Source: Ferrovibrio sp035304305 (GTDB taxonomy: Bacteria > Pseudomonadota > Alphaproteobacteria > Ferrovibrionales > Ferrovibrionaceae). From it: DNA of 64,000 nt. Positions within the stretch are counted from its first letter, which is position 1. Every line of letters starts with the position of its first letter. The position numbers and the translations under genes are program-made. This document shows positions 1 to 8,986 of this stretch, in pieces. A model generated the notes under the pieces. The model did no database searches, was not told the DNA's origin, and worked only from the letters and a program-made list of their open reading frames with translations. The stretch lies in the NCBI RefSeq assembly GCF_035304305.1, contig NZ_DATGQG010000038.1, positions 8,924-72,923 of the forward strand, read 5' to 3'.

Positions 1-87
1 GAGGCCATGTATGTGGCGAAGAAGGGCGGCAAGGGTCGCAGCCATATCGCGCCGCCGCCCGACGACGATGCGGGTGCGGCGTCATGA
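1..87 (+). CDS. GGDEF-domain protein, C-terminal end (partial)
   Basis: Only the last 28 codons are in the window. The reading frame gives EAMYVAKKGGKGRSHI followed by a short Pro/Asp/Ala-rich tail and TGA at 85-87. The pattern EAMY-x-AKK-x-G-(K/R)-(G/N)-R is the typical last helix and strand of GGDEF diguanylate cyclase domains, so this is very probably a c-di-GMP synthase or degenerate GGDEF protein. Its stop overlaps the start of the DUF2336 gene (ATGA at 84-87), which indicates translational coupling. The catalytic GGDEF loop lies outside the window, so activity cannot be judged. Confidence 0.7.
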   Translation, partial: EAMYVAKKGGKGRSHIAPPPDDDAGAAS

Positions 88-1310
88 GCAGCATTCCCTA
101 CGACAAGGCCAAGGAACTCGCCGCCTCCGCCGACAAGTCGGTGCGGCTGCAGCTGGCGCAGCGCCGGGACATCCAGCCGGAGATTCTCTATTACCTCGCC
201 GTCGACGAGGCGGAGGAGGTCCGCCGCGCCATCGCGGAGAACGAGGCGACGCCGGCCCAGGCCCATATCATCCTGGCCAACGATTCCTCCGAGGAGGTGC
301 GCGCCCGGCTGGCGGAAAAGGTCGCCCGCCTGTTGCCTGAACTGCCGGACGACGAAGCCGGCAAGGCGCGCGAATACGCCATCCAGACGCTGGAACTGCT
401 GGCGCGCGACGAACTGACCCGCATCCGCGCGGTGCTGTCGGAGGCGATCAAGGCGGCCGACCATGTGCCGCATCACCTGGTCAGGCAGCTGGCGCATGAT
501 GTCGAGCTGATCGTCTCGGCGCCGGTGCTGCAATTCTCGCCGCTGCTGACCGACGACGACCTGCGCGAGATCGTCGCCGGTGCGGCGCAGTCGGGCGCGC
601 TCGCCGCCATCGCGCGACGCGTCGGGCTGTCCGGTCCGGTCTCGGATGCCATCGTGGCGACGCGCGACGTCTCCGCCGTCGCCGCGCTGCTGGCCAACGA
701 TTCCGCGCAGATTCGCGAGGAAACCCTGGACCTGATCCTCGATGCCGCGCCGGGCATCGAGCCCTGGCACGAGCCGCTGGTGCAGCGGCCGAACCTGCCG
801 GGCAAGGCGGCCAAGCGCATCGCGGGCTTCGTTGCCGCCTCGCTGCTGACGCGGCTGGCCGGCCGCCGTGACCTGCCGGCCGACACGCTGGCCGAGCTGC
901 GCCAGATCGTCGAGCAGCGCCTCGACGTGAAGCTGGAGGAGACGGCTGACGACCAGCCCTCGATGGCGGAGACCGAAGCCCGCGTCATGCAGCTGATCCG
1001 GGAGAACAAGCTCGACAACGACATGGTGCAGGATGCGGTCGAGCGCGGGGACCGCAATTTCGTGCTGCAGGCGCTGGTGCAGAACGGCCGCATTCCGCTC
1101 TCGGTGGTCCAGAAGGCTTTCGAGGCGCGCAACGGGCGGCTGATCACGGCGCTGGTCTGGCGCGCCAAGTTCACCATGCGCACGGCGGTGATGATCCAGC
1201 GGGATCTGGTGCGCGTGCCGCCGCGCCTGATGGTGAACGCGCGCAACGGCACGGATTACCCGATGACACGCGGCGAAATGGAAGACCAGCTCAGGATTCT
1301 GGGCCTCTAG
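84..1310 (+). CDS. DUF2336 domain-containing protein
   Basis: A 408-residue soluble, Glu/Arg/Ala-rich, almost all-helical protein with no signal peptide or membrane segment. The first half looks like HEAT-type helical repeats (for example the segment around EEVRRAIAENEATPAQ and the following SSEEVRARLAEKV). The overall composition and length match the alphaproteobacterial DUF2336 family, whose biochemical role is not established. The start ATG at 84 overlaps the stop of the upstream GGDEF gene, so both are probably co-expressed, and a role in c-di-GMP-linked regulation is a context-based inference only. Family assignment is from recognition of the pattern. Confidence 0.75.
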   Translation: MSSIPYDKAKELAASADKSVRLQLAQRRDIQPEILYYLAVDEAEEVRRAIAENEATPAQAHIILANDSSEEVRARLAEKVARLLPELPDDEAGKAREYAIQTLELLARDELTRIRAVLSEAIKAADHVPHHLVRQLAHDVELIVSAPVLQFSPLLTDDDLREIVAGAAQSGALAAIARRVGLSGPVSDAIVATRDVSAVAALLANDSAQIREETLDLILDAAPGIEPWHEPLVQRPNLPGKAAKRIAGFVAASLLTRLAGRRDLPADTLAELRQIVEQRLDVKLEETADDQPSMAETEARVMQLIRENKLDNDMVQDAVERGDRNFVLQALVQNGRIPLSVVQKAFEARNGRLITALVWRAKFTMRTAVMIQRDLVRVPPRLMVNARNGTDYPMTRGEMEDQLRILGL

Positions 1311-1359
1311 GCGGCTGTTCGACCATGCATTACACGTCAGTGTTGCTGATCGCTGCCGG

Positions 1360-2160
1360 TCAGGCGGCGCTCTCGTCCACCACGCGCAGGCCCTGTTTTA
1401 CCGCCTCGCGCAGCCGCAGCAGCTGCGCTGCCGTGGCGATGGCGATTTCGCCGGGATGCTTGCCCGAAACGCCGTCGATGCCGATCGGGCAGGTGAGTTT
1501 CACGATCTGCTGTTCCGGGATGCCGAGCTCGCGGAAGCGCTTCTCGAAGCGGGCGCGCTTGGTCTCCGAGCCGATCAGTCCGACATAGGCGAAGCGGTTC
1601 TCCTGCAGCGCTTTCGCGGCGATGCCGAGATCCAGCGCGTGATTGTGGGTCATGATCAGCAGCCAGCTGCCGTCCTCCAGGCCGGCGATCTCGCGTTCCG
1701 GCGCATTGGTGATCTCGACACTGACGCCGGGCGGCACATGGTCGGGGAACTGGTCGGCGCGCGGATCGAACCAGCGGATGCGGCAGGGCAGGGCGCTCAG
1801 CACCTGAACCAGCGCCCTGCCGACATGGCCGGCGCCGAACAGCGCGACGTTGAACAGGTCCGGCCGCTGCGGTTCGAACAGCAGCGTGACATGCCCGCCG
1901 CAGCATTGCCCCAGCGCGGGCCCGAGCGGAAACTTGCGCAGGCTCGGCCCCTGTTTGCCGCCCAGCATGTGGCGGGCGATCTCGATGGCGCGGAATTCGA
2001 GCGTGCCGCCCCCGATGCTGCCGATGCTGGTCTCGGGCGTCACCACCATCTTGGTCCCGGCCTCGCGCGGCGCCGAACCGTCGACGGCGGCAACCGTGAC
2101 CAGCACGGCGGGAATGCCGCGCTGTTCCAGATCCGTCAGCGCATTCAGCCAGCCGCTCAT
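1360..2160 (-). CDS. xdhC: Xanthine dehydrogenase accessory protein XdhC
   Basis: This 266-residue protein is the XdhC chaperone, which binds molybdenum cofactor, promotes its sulfuration and delivers it to the XdhB subunit. The N-terminal XdhC/CoxI domain shows GSAPREAGTKMVV and the GGGTLEF motif. The C-terminal Rossmann-like domain shows ALFGAGHVGRAL and then YVGLIGS and KHPGEIAIATAAQLL. It is the last gene of the minus-strand operon, and its start overlaps the xdhB stop by 4 bases. Length and both domains are complete. XdhC does not become part of the mature enzyme in characterised systems. Confidence 0.95.
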   Translation of the reverse strand: MSGWLNALTDLEQRGIPAVLVTVAAVDGSAPREAGTKMVVTPETSIGSIGGGTLEFRAIEIARHMLGGKQGPSLRKFPLGPALGQCCGGHVTLLFEPQRPDLFNVALFGAGHVGRALVQVLSALPCRIRWFDPRADQFPDHVPPGVSVEITNAPEREIAGLEDGSWLLIMTHNHALDLGIAAKALQENRFAYVGLIGSETKRARFEKRFRELGIPEQQIVKLTCPIGIDGVSGKHPGEIAIATAAQLLRLREAVKQGLRVVDESAA

Positions 2161-4475
2161 TTCGCCGCCACCGCTTCGGGCGCGGCGGCCAGTTTGCGCT
2201 TCGCCGCCTCGATGGCCAGCAGCACGCGCTCCGGCGTTGCCGGCGCATCGAGATGGACGCGCTGCGTGCCGGCCGCGGCGGCCACCGCATCCTTGAGCGC
2301 CAGCCAGCCGGAGATCGCGAGCATCAGCGGCGGCTCGCCCACGGCCTTCGAGCGGAAGATCGTCTCGGCCGGATTGGGTTTGCCGTTGACCAGCCTGACG
2401 CGGAAATCCGCCGGCAGGTCGCGCGCGGTCGGAATCTTGTAGGTGCTCGGCGCATGGGTCCGCAGCCGGCCGTCAGCATCCCACCACAGTTCTTCCATGG
2501 TGAGCCAGCCGAGACCCTGCAGGTAGCCGCCCTCCACCTGCCCGAGATCGATGGCCGGGTTCAGGGAGTCGCCGCAATCATGCAGCAGGTCGGCGCGGGT
2601 GAAGCGGTATTCGCCGGTAAAGCAGTCGACCAGCACTTCGGTCGCTGCGACGCCATAGGCGAAATAGAAGAAGGGGCTTCCCCTGCGCGTGGTGCGGTCG
2701 AAATGGATGCCCGGCGTGGCGTAGTAGCCCGAGGCAGCCAGCGAGACACGGGCGATGTATGCGTTATGCACGGCCTCGGCGAAGGACATGACATTGCCGC
2801 CGCCCTGCAGCATGCCGTCCCTGAACCGGATGCCGTCCGGCGGCACGCCCAGAATTGGCGCGGCCACCTCGGCCAGCCGCCGGCGCAGGGTCAGCGCCGC
2901 CGCTTCCGCCGCCTTGCCGTTCATGTCGGCGCCCGATGACGCGGCGGTGGGAGAGGTATTCGGCACCTTGTCGGTGCGGGTGGCGGTGATGCGGATCTGC
3001 TCCAGTCCGATGCCGAGCACGTCGGCGACCACCTGCGCGACCTTGATATAGAGGCCCTGGCCCATCTCGGTGCCGCCGTGATTGAGCTGCACCGAGCCGT
3101 CCTCGTAGATCAGCACCAGCGCGCCAGCCTGGTTGAGGAAGCTCGTGGTGAACGAGATGCCGAACTTCACCGGGGTCAGCGCCAGGCCCTTCTTCAGATG
3201 CGGACTATGCGCATTGAAGGCGTCGATCTCCTGCCGGCGGCGGCGATAGTCGCTGCTGGCCAGCAGGTCTGCGAACAGCTCGGGCAGGATGTTGTCGCGG
3301 ATCGTCTGGAAATACGGCGTGACGTTGCGTTCGGTCTTGCCGTAGAGATTGGCCAGCCGCACCTCAAGCGGATCGCGGCCCAGATGGCGCGCGATCTCGT
3401 CGATGACGTATTCGGTCGCCGCCATGCCCTGCGGCCCGCCGAAGCCGCGGAAGGCGGTGTTCGAAACCGTGTTGGTTCTGCAGCAGAGTCCCGTGATCGT
3501 CACATCGGGAATCCAGTAGCTGGAGTCGGCATGGAAGACGGCGCGGTCCACCACGGCGCCGGTCAGGTCGGCGGCCCAGCCGCCGCGCCCGGCCAGCAGC
3601 AGATCGTAGCCGAGGATGCGGCCCTCCGCGTCGAAGCCGACATCGTAGCGGACGAGGAAATCATGCCGCTTTCCGGTGACGATCATGTCCTCGTCGCGGT
3701 CGAGCCGCAGCTTGACCGGCTTCTGGGTACGATGGGCGAGCAGCGCGGCGATGCAGGCGAACTGGGCCGCCTGGCTTTCCTTGCCGCCGAAGCCTCCCCC
3801 CATGCGCCGGCATTCCACCGTGACGCTGTGCAGCGGTTTGCCCAGCACGCGGGCGACCAGCTTCTGGACTTCGGAAGGATGCTGGGTGGAGCAGTGCACG
3901 AAGGTGTCGCCACCCTCGCGCGGCTCGGCCAGGCTGACCTGTCCCTCGAGATAGAAGTGATCCTGACCGCCGAGATGCAGCTCGCCGTTCAGGCGATGCG
4001 GTGCGCGGGCGATGGCCTCCTGCGCGTTGCCGCGCTTCAGCTGCAGCGGCGGCAGCAGCAGGGATTGCTTCTCGACGGCCTCGGCCAGGTCGAGCAGCGG
4101 CGGCAGGTCCTCGTATTCCACCTTTACCAGCCTGGCCGCGCGCCGCGCCGTGGCGAGATCGCGGGCAGCGATCGCGGCGACCGGCTGGCCGTGGAACTCG
4201 ATGGTGTCCTGAGCCAGCACCGGCTCGGGACGCACCACCGGCGCGATGTCCGGATCGCCCGGCACATCGGCCACCGTAATGACCGCAGCCACGCCCGGCA
4301 CGGCCCGGGCCGCGCTGAGATCGATGCTCCTGATCCTCGCATGCACCCGGTCGCTGAGATGCAGGGCGGCATGCAGCAGGCCTTCCGGCTCGGGCAGGTC
4401 GTCGATGTAGCGCGCGCTGCCGGTGACATGCCGGGGCGCGCTGTCATGGGGAATCGGCCTGCGGGCGGCGGTCAT
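2157..4475 (-). CDS. xdhB: Xanthine dehydrogenase, molybdopterin-binding subunit XdhB
   Basis: The 772-residue large subunit carries the molybdenum active site that hydroxylates hypoxanthine and xanthine to urate. Visible family motifs are GGFGGKES (cofactor-binding loop), the glycine-rich RGFGGPQGM, GGTEMGQGL, and KAVGEPPLML near the C-terminus. The Glu of that last motif is the catalytic base of xanthine oxidoreductases. Length is normal for the split bacterial enzyme. The gene lies between xdhA and xdhC with 4-base overlaps on both sides, so the three are translationally coupled. Related molybdenum hydroxylases have similar motifs, but the xdhC neighbour and the XdhA architecture favour xanthine dehydrogenase. 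Confidence 0.95.
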   Translation of the reverse strand: MTAARRPIPHDSAPRHVTGSARYIDDLPEPEGLLHAALHLSDRVHARIRSIDLSAARAVPGVAAVITVADVPGDPDIAPVVRPEPVLAQDTIEFHGQPVAAIAARDLATARRAARLVKVEYEDLPPLLDLAEAVEKQSLLLPPLQLKRGNAQEAIARAPHRLNGELHLGGQDHFYLEGQVSLAEPREGGDTFVHCSTQHPSEVQKLVARVLGKPLHSVTVECRRMGGGFGGKESQAAQFACIAALLAHRTQKPVKLRLDRDEDMIVTGKRHDFLVRYDVGFDAEGRILGYDLLLAGRGGWAADLTGAVVDRAVFHADSSYWIPDVTITGLCCRTNTVSNTAFRGFGGPQGMAATEYVIDEIARHLGRDPLEVRLANLYGKTERNVTPYFQTIRDNILPELFADLLASSDYRRRRQEIDAFNAHSPHLKKGLALTPVKFGISFTTSFLNQAGALVLIYEDGSVQLNHGGTEMGQGLYIKVAQVVADVLGIGLEQIRITATRTDKVPNTSPTAASSGADMNGKAAEAAALTLRRRLAEVAAPILGVPPDGIRFRDGMLQGGGNVMSFAEAVHNAYIARVSLAASGYYATPGIHFDRTTRRGSPFFYFAYGVAATEVLVDCFTGEYRFTRADLLHDCGDSLNPAIDLGQVEGGYLQGLGWLTMEELWWDADGRLRTHAPSTYKIPTARDLPADFRVRLVNGKPNPAETIFRSKAVGEPPLMLAISGWLALKDAVAAAAGTQRVHLDAPATPERVLLAIEAAKRKLAAAPEAVAAK

Positions 4476-5917
4476 TCGGCGGCCTCCAGGCGGATGCGCT
4501 GGCCGTTCGCTTCCAGCGCGAACTTGCGCAGCAGGTTCTGCGCCGCCAGCAGGCGGTATCCGGCGGAGGCGCGCATGTCGCTGAGGGGCCGGAAGTCCTC
4601 GGCCAGGGCCGCGACTGCCGCCTCGACATCCGGCAGCGATGCGCCGGTCAGCGCGGCCTCGGCCCTGAGTGCCCGGGCCGGAACGGCGGCCATGCCGCCA
4701 TAGGCAATGCGCGCTTCCCTGACCGTGCCACCGTCGAGTTTCACATGGAAGGCGCCGAGCACGGCGGAGATGTCCTGGTCGAAGCGCTTCGAGAGCTTGT
4801 AGACCGCGAAGCGGCTGTCGGCGCCGGGCTTCGGCACGGTGACGCTTTCGACGATCTCGCCCGGCGCCAGCGCCGTCTTCCGGTAGCCGAGATAGAAGTC
4901 CTCCAGCGGCAGGCGCCGCGACCCCGCCCGGCCGCGCAGCGTGATCGTCGCGCCGAGCGCGATCAGGGGCGGCATGCTGTCGCCGATCGGGCTGCCATTG
5001 GCGATATTGCCGCCAAGGGTGCCGGAATTGCGGATCTGCACCGAGCCGAGGCGGCGGACCATCCGGGCGAAATCCGGATGCAGGCTTTCGATGGCGGCGA
5101 AGGCGTCGGCATAGGTGACGCCGGCGCCGATGGTGACGGCATGGCCGTCGTCGCTGATTTGCTGCAGCTCGGCGACGCGGCCGAGATACACGATGCTGCG
5201 TGGCTGGCGCTGCTGCTTGGTCACCCAGAGGCCGACATCGGTGCCGCCGGCCAGCAGCCAGCTTTTGCCGTCCGGCAGGGTCTCGAGCGTTTCGATCAGT
5301 TCATCGATGCTGCGCGGCGCGAGGAAATCGCCCGCCGCCGTGGAATGCCTGAGCATGCGCGTGCGTTTCAGCTGCCCGAGCTGCTGCAGCAGGGCGGCTT
5401 CCATCGCGGTGAAGCGGTCCTCGCGCGCGATCTCGAACATGCGGCGTCCCGCCTCGAGGATCGGGCGGTAGCCGGTGCAGCGGCAGAGATTGCCGGCCAG
5501 CGCATCTTTCAGGCTTTCGTCATCAGGCGTCACGCCATGATGGAAACAGGCGAACAGCGACATGACGAAGCCCGGCGTGCAGAAGCCGCATTGCGAGGCA
5601 TGGGTCTCGACCATCGCCTGCTGGACGGGATGCAGGGCTTCGCCGTCCGCCAGATCCTCGACGGTGAACAATGCCTTGCCGTCGAGCTGGGCGACAAACA
5701 GGATGCAGGCGTTCACGGCGCGGTAGCGCAGGCGGCCATAGACGGCCTCGCCGATCACCACCGTGCAGGCACCGCAATCGCCCTCGGCGCAGCCTTCCTT
5801 GCTGCCGGTGCGGCGCAGCCGGAGGCGGAGATACTCGAGCACCGTCATGGTGTGGGGGACATCGGGCCCCACCGTCACCACCTGGCCGCGCGATACGAAC
5901 CTCACGGGTTCGGACAT
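4472..5917 (-). CDS. xdhA: Xanthine dehydrogenase, FeS/FAD small subunit XdhA
   Basis: A 481-residue subunit carrying the electron-transfer chain from the Mo site to NAD. The plant-type [2Fe-2S] domain has Cys43, Cys48, Cys51 and Cys71. The second [2Fe-2S] helical domain has Cys110, Cys113 (CGFC) and Cys145, Cys147 (CRC). The FAD domain begins around residue 200 with LLAGGTDVGLWV and contains NIANGSPIGD. This two-FeS-plus-FAD fusion is the standard XdhA layout. It precedes xdhB and follows the ABC permease gene by 43 bases, so purine oxidation and a transporter are probably expressed together. Confidence 0.96.
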   Translation of the reverse strand: MSEPVRFVSRGQVVTVGPDVPHTMTVLEYLRLRLRRTGSKEGCAEGDCGACTVVIGEAVYGRLRYRAVNACILFVAQLDGKALFTVEDLADGEALHPVQQAMVETHASQCGFCTPGFVMSLFACFHHGVTPDDESLKDALAGNLCRCTGYRPILEAGRRMFEIAREDRFTAMEAALLQQLGQLKRTRMLRHSTAAGDFLAPRSIDELIETLETLPDGKSWLLAGGTDVGLWVTKQQRQPRSIVYLGRVAELQQISDDGHAVTIGAGVTYADAFAAIESLHPDFARMVRRLGSVQIRNSGTLGGNIANGSPIGDSMPPLIALGATITLRGRAGSRRLPLEDFYLGYRKTALAPGEIVESVTVPKPGADSRFAVYKLSKRFDQDISAVLGAFHVKLDGGTVREARIAYGGMAAVPARALRAEAALTGASLPDVEAAVAALAEDFRPLSDMRASAGYRLLAAQNLLRKFALEANGQRIRLEAAE

Positions 5918-5960
5918 GCTGCCTCCGGTCCCTGTTCCTCCCCGTCCCGGCGGGGCCGGG

Positions 5961-6734
5961 TCAGGTCATCAGATCGCTGCCGCGGAAGGCCCACCCGGTC
6001 ATGCGCCGCTCGAACAGGGCCGCTACCGCATACATCAGCACGCCCATAATCGCCACGACGACCAGCCCGGCAAAGACCAGCGGCACATTGTAGCTCGAGG
6101 AGGCCGAAAGCATCAGGTAGCCGATACCCTCGTTGGACGCGACCGTCTCGGCGATCACCGAGCCGACAAAGGCGAGCGTGATGGCGATCTTCAGCGAGGC
6201 GAAAAGATAGGGCATGGCGCGCGGAAGTCCAATCTTGGTCAGGATTTCCAGCTTGCTGGCGCCCAGCGAGCGCAGCACGTCGCGCAGTTCCGGCTCGATG
6301 GTGGCAAGCCCGGTGGCGACGTTGACCACGATCGGGAAGAACGAGATCACGAAGGCGGTGATGATGGCGGGCACCGTGCCGATGCCGAACCAGATCACCA
6401 GCACCGGCACCAGCGCCACCTTGGGGATGGAGTTGAAGCCGACGAGCACGGGATAGAGCCCGTTGTAGACGAATTTCGAGGCGCCGATGGCGATCCCGAG
6501 CAGCGCGCCGCCGACCACGCCGAGCACGAAGCCGGCGGTGGTGGTGTACAGCGTCTGCAGCGAATGGTGCAGGATCTGCGGCGCGAACTGCACGCTGGTC
6601 TCGAAGACCAGCGTCGGCCGCGGCAGGATGAAGGGCTCGATGCCGGTGACGATGCAGACCGCTTCCCAGAGCACGAAGAGGCCGATGGTCACCAGCCATG
6701 GCATGGCTTTCAGCAGCGCTCGTTCGCCGGTCAC
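5961..6734 (-). CDS. ABC transporter permease (nitrate/sulfonate/pyrimidine-precursor type)
   Basis: A 257-residue inner-membrane permease with about six hydrophobic helices. The BPD_transp_1 (EAA) region reads LGASKLEILTKIGLPRAMPYLFASLK, matching the SsuC/TauC/ThiX group. The start overlaps the stop of the ATPase gene by 4 bases. It forms the membrane part of an importer with the adjacent ATPase. No periplasmic substrate-binding protein gene is present next to it. Because the pair sits at the head of the xanthine dehydrogenase operon, a purine or related heterocycle is a reasonable substrate guess, but the sequence does not show it. Confidence 0.9.
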   Translation of the reverse strand: MTGERALLKAMPWLVTIGLFVLWEAVCIVTGIEPFILPRPTLVFETSVQFAPQILHHSLQTLYTTTAGFVLGVVGGALLGIAIGASKFVYNGLYPVLVGFNSIPKVALVPVLVIWFGIGTVPAIITAFVISFFPIVVNVATGLATIEPELRDVLRSLGASKLEILTKIGLPRAMPYLFASLKIAITLAFVGSVIAETVASNEGIGYLMLSASSSYNVPLVFAGLVVVAIMGVLMYAVAALFERRMTGWAFRGSDLMT

Positions 6735-7528
6735 GACACCCTCACCGAATGGATATGCTCGCGCAGTTCATGCACGATGGAACCGAAATACGGCTCGAAG
6801 GTGGTGTCCAGCGTGCGGGGGCGCGGAATGTCCACCTCCCGGGTCAGAATCACCCGGCCGGGCCGCTTGCTCATCACGAAGACCCGGTCGGCGAGATAGA
6901 CCGCCTCGCGCAGGTCATGGGTGATGAGGATCGCGGTGAAGCGCTTCTCCATCCACAGCGCCTGCATCACGGCCCACAATTCCTCGCGGGTGAAGGCGTC
7001 CAGCGCCGCGAAGGGCTCGTCCAGCATCAGCAGCCGCGGATTGTGGATGATGGCGCGGCAGAGATTGGCACGCTGCTGCATGCCGCCGGACAGCTGCCAC
7101 GGCGCCTTCTCGGCGAATTCGGTGAGGCCGACGGTGCTGAGCAGCGCCATTGCCTGGTCGACATAGGCCTTGCGCTCGCTGCGCAGCCGGCGCTTGTGCG
7201 GCTCGACGATCTCGAGCGGCAGCATGACGTTGTCGAGCGTGCTGCGCCAGGGCAGCAGGGTGGAGTTCTGGAATGCCATGCCGACGCCCTGGACGGGGCC
7301 CTTCACCGGCTTGCCGCCGATGGTGATGCTGCCGGCGGTCGGATTGAGCAGGCCAGTCACCAGCTTCATCAGCGTGGACTTGCCGCAGCCCGACGGCCCG
7401 ACCACGGCGACGAACTCGCCTTCCCTGATGTCGAGCGAGAGATCCTCGACCGCGAGCGTCTGCTCCTCGGCCATCCGGTAGACGAGGCTGACCCCGTTGA
7501 TCTTGACGAAAGCCGGTCCCTGCATCAT
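6731..7528 (-). CDS. ABC transporter ATP-binding protein (nitrate/sulfonate type)
   Basis: A 265-residue ATPase of the SsuB/TauB/NrtD family. It shows Walker A GPSGCGKST, the Q-loop GMAFQNSTLLPW, signature LSGGMQQR, Walker B LLMLDEPFAALD and the H-loop ITHDLREAV. The chosen start is the ATG at 7528 (MMQGPAFVKI), because the frame can be extended upstream only through sequence with no resemblance to the family. It is the first gene of the five-gene minus-strand operon leading to xdhABC. A 205-base divergent intergenic region separates it from the MFS gene and probably holds the operon promoter. Confidence 0.92.
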   Translation of the reverse strand: MMQGPAFVKINGVSLVYRMAEEQTLAVEDLSLDIREGEFVAVVGPSGCGKSTLMKLVTGLLNPTAGSITIGGKPVKGPVQGVGMAFQNSTLLPWRSTLDNVMLPLEIVEPHKRRLRSERKAYVDQAMALLSTVGLTEFAEKAPWQLSGGMQQRANLCRAIIHNPRLLMLDEPFAALDAFTREELWAVMQALWMEKRFTAILITHDLREAVYLADRVFVMSKRPGRVILTREVDIPRPRTLDTTFEPYFGSIVHELREHIHSVRVS

Positions 7529-7660
7529 GCAAGCCCTCGGACAAACCCGGTGCGGCATCGCGCAACTCTGCGGCCGCCCCGTCGAACACACACCTGCATG
7601 ATGCGCCTGATCCCCCTGGAAATCCCCGCGACTCGTTCTTTTGCGCCGCACACAAACAGA

Positions 7661-7692
7661 AATTGTAAACACTGTTGCCGTTGAATTGTAAA
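7661..7692. promoter_or_regulatory. Direct repeat AATTGTAAA, possible operator in divergent promoter region
   Basis: The 9-mer AATTGTAAA occurs at 7661-7669 and again at 7684-7692, 23 bases apart start to start, which is close to two helical turns. The stretch is AT-rich within a GC-rich genome and lies between the divergent ABC/xdh operon and the MFS gene. It could be a regulator binding site or simply AT-rich promoter DNA. I could not match it to a known consensus. Confidence 0.35.
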
Positions 7693-7733
7693 TCTTTTTT
7701 GCCTGCCTCTTTTCCGTGCGACAGGAGCAAACG

Positions 7734-8894
7734 ATGAGCAGCGAGGCGCGCGGCGTCGCGTGGCGGATCAGCGCATTTTTCGCGGCTTTCTTCCTGGTGC
7801 CCGGCGTGCATCTGCCCTTCTGGTCGGTATGGCTGGAATCGCGCGGCCTGAACGCGACGGAGATCGCCATCGTGATGTCCTCGGCGATCCTGCTGCGACT
7901 CGTGGCGGGGCCGGCGGCGGCGCATCTGGTCGATCGCAGCAGCGCGCGCCGCCAGGCGATCATTCTGCTCGCCTGGGGCAGCGTCGCCGTCTTTACCGCC
8001 TACTGGTGGGCCGAGGGCTTCTGGCCGATCTTCCTGCTCGGCCTGCTGCACGGCATCCTCTGGTCGCCGATCACGCCGCTCACCGAAAACATCGCGCTGC
8101 TCTCGGCCGCCCGCTTCGGCGTGCAGTATGGCCGCATGCGGCTCTGGGGTTCGGTGAGCTTCCTCGTCGCCGCCTATCTTTCGGGACTGTGGCTGAAGGG
8201 CCGCCCGGACGACTGGATCCTCGCGCTGCTGTTCGCCGGCACGTTCGTCATGGCATGCTGCAGCCACCTGCTGCCCGATATCCGCCTGCCGCTCGACCGG
8301 CCCAAGCTTGGCGCACCCGCCAGGCTGCTGCTGCGCAGCAGACTGTTCCTTGCCTTCCTCGGCGCCAATGCCTGCCTGCAGGCGACCCATGCCATGTTCT
8401 ACACCTTCGGCACGCTGCACTGGCGCGGCGCGGGACTGAGCGATGCGCAGATCGGTTTCCTCTGGGCCGAGGGCGTGCTGGCGGAGGTGATCCTGTTCGC
8501 CGCCGGCCAGCGCGTGGCGCTGAAGGTGGGCGGCGCCGGCCTGCTGCTGCTCGCCTGCGCGGGCGGCGTGCTGCGCTGGGGCCTGACCGGCGTGGTGGAG
8601 GATTTCCCGGCGCTGGTGGTGCTGAACCTGCTGCATGCCGCGACCTTCGGCTGCGCCCATCTCGGCGCCATGCGGCTGATGGCCGAGGGCGTCGATCCCG
8701 ACGTCTCGGCGACCGCGCAGAGCCTTTATACCGCGGCCAATTCGGCGATGCTGGCGCTGGCGACCCTGGCGATAGGGCCGGTCTTTGCCGCGATCGGCGG
8801 CCTTGCCTATGTGACGATGCTGCCACTGTCGCTGGCCGGCGGCGCCTGCGCCTGGCTGCTGTGGCGCCGCCGGAACCGGCTGCGGTTTGCCTGA
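7734..8894 (+). CDS. MFS transporter, HcaT (3-phenylpropionate permease)-like family
   Basis: A 386-residue membrane protein with about twelve hydrophobic helices. It belongs to the MFS_1-like group that includes HcaT: the N-terminus has the family pattern LPFWSVWLESRGLNATEIAIVM, and further on PITPLTENIALL, YGRMRLWGSVSFL and LHAATFGCAHLGAM. The ATG at 7734 is preceded by an AGGAG at 7723-7727, which decides the start over the upstream in-frame codon. The gene is monocistronic and diverges from the ABC/xdh operon. The substrate is unknown: HcaT homologues carry aromatic acids or nucleosides. Confidence 0.88.
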   Translation: MSSEARGVAWRISAFFAAFFLVPGVHLPFWSVWLESRGLNATEIAIVMSSAILLRLVAGPAAAHLVDRSSARRQAIILLAWGSVAVFTAYWWAEGFWPIFLLGLLHGILWSPITPLTENIALLSAARFGVQYGRMRLWGSVSFLVAAYLSGLWLKGRPDDWILALLFAGTFVMACCSHLLPDIRLPLDRPKLGAPARLLLRSRLFLAFLGANACLQATHAMFYTFGTLHWRGAGLSDAQIGFLWAEGVLAEVILFAAGQRVALKVGGAGLLLLACAGGVLRWGLTGVVEDFPALVVLNLLHAATFGCAHLGAMRLMAEGVDPDVSATAQSLYTAANSAMLALATLAIGPVFAAIGGLAYVTMLPLSLAGGACAWLLWRRRNRLRFA

Positions 8895-8916
8895 GACATC
8901 GCGGCGGAAAACAGAT

Positions 8917-8947
8917 GCGCCCCGGCCGGTTTCCCGGGCCGGGGCGC
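8917..8947. terminator. GC-rich hairpin between convergent MFS gene and efp
   Basis: Two 11-base arms (8917-8927 and 8937-8947) are perfectly complementary around a 9-base loop. The hairpin lies 22 bases past the MFS stop and 39 bases past the efp stop on the other strand. There is no T-run on either strand, so it may act as a bidirectional RNA-stabilising or weak terminator structure. Confidence 0.55.
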
Positions 8948-8986
8948 GAATGGACCCGGATCCGCGCGGGTATTGCGCGGAGTGGA

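Noticed and set aside
3078..4703. 541-codon open frame on the plus strand
   Set aside because: Shadow of xdhB. Composition is shadow-like and no start signal is seen.
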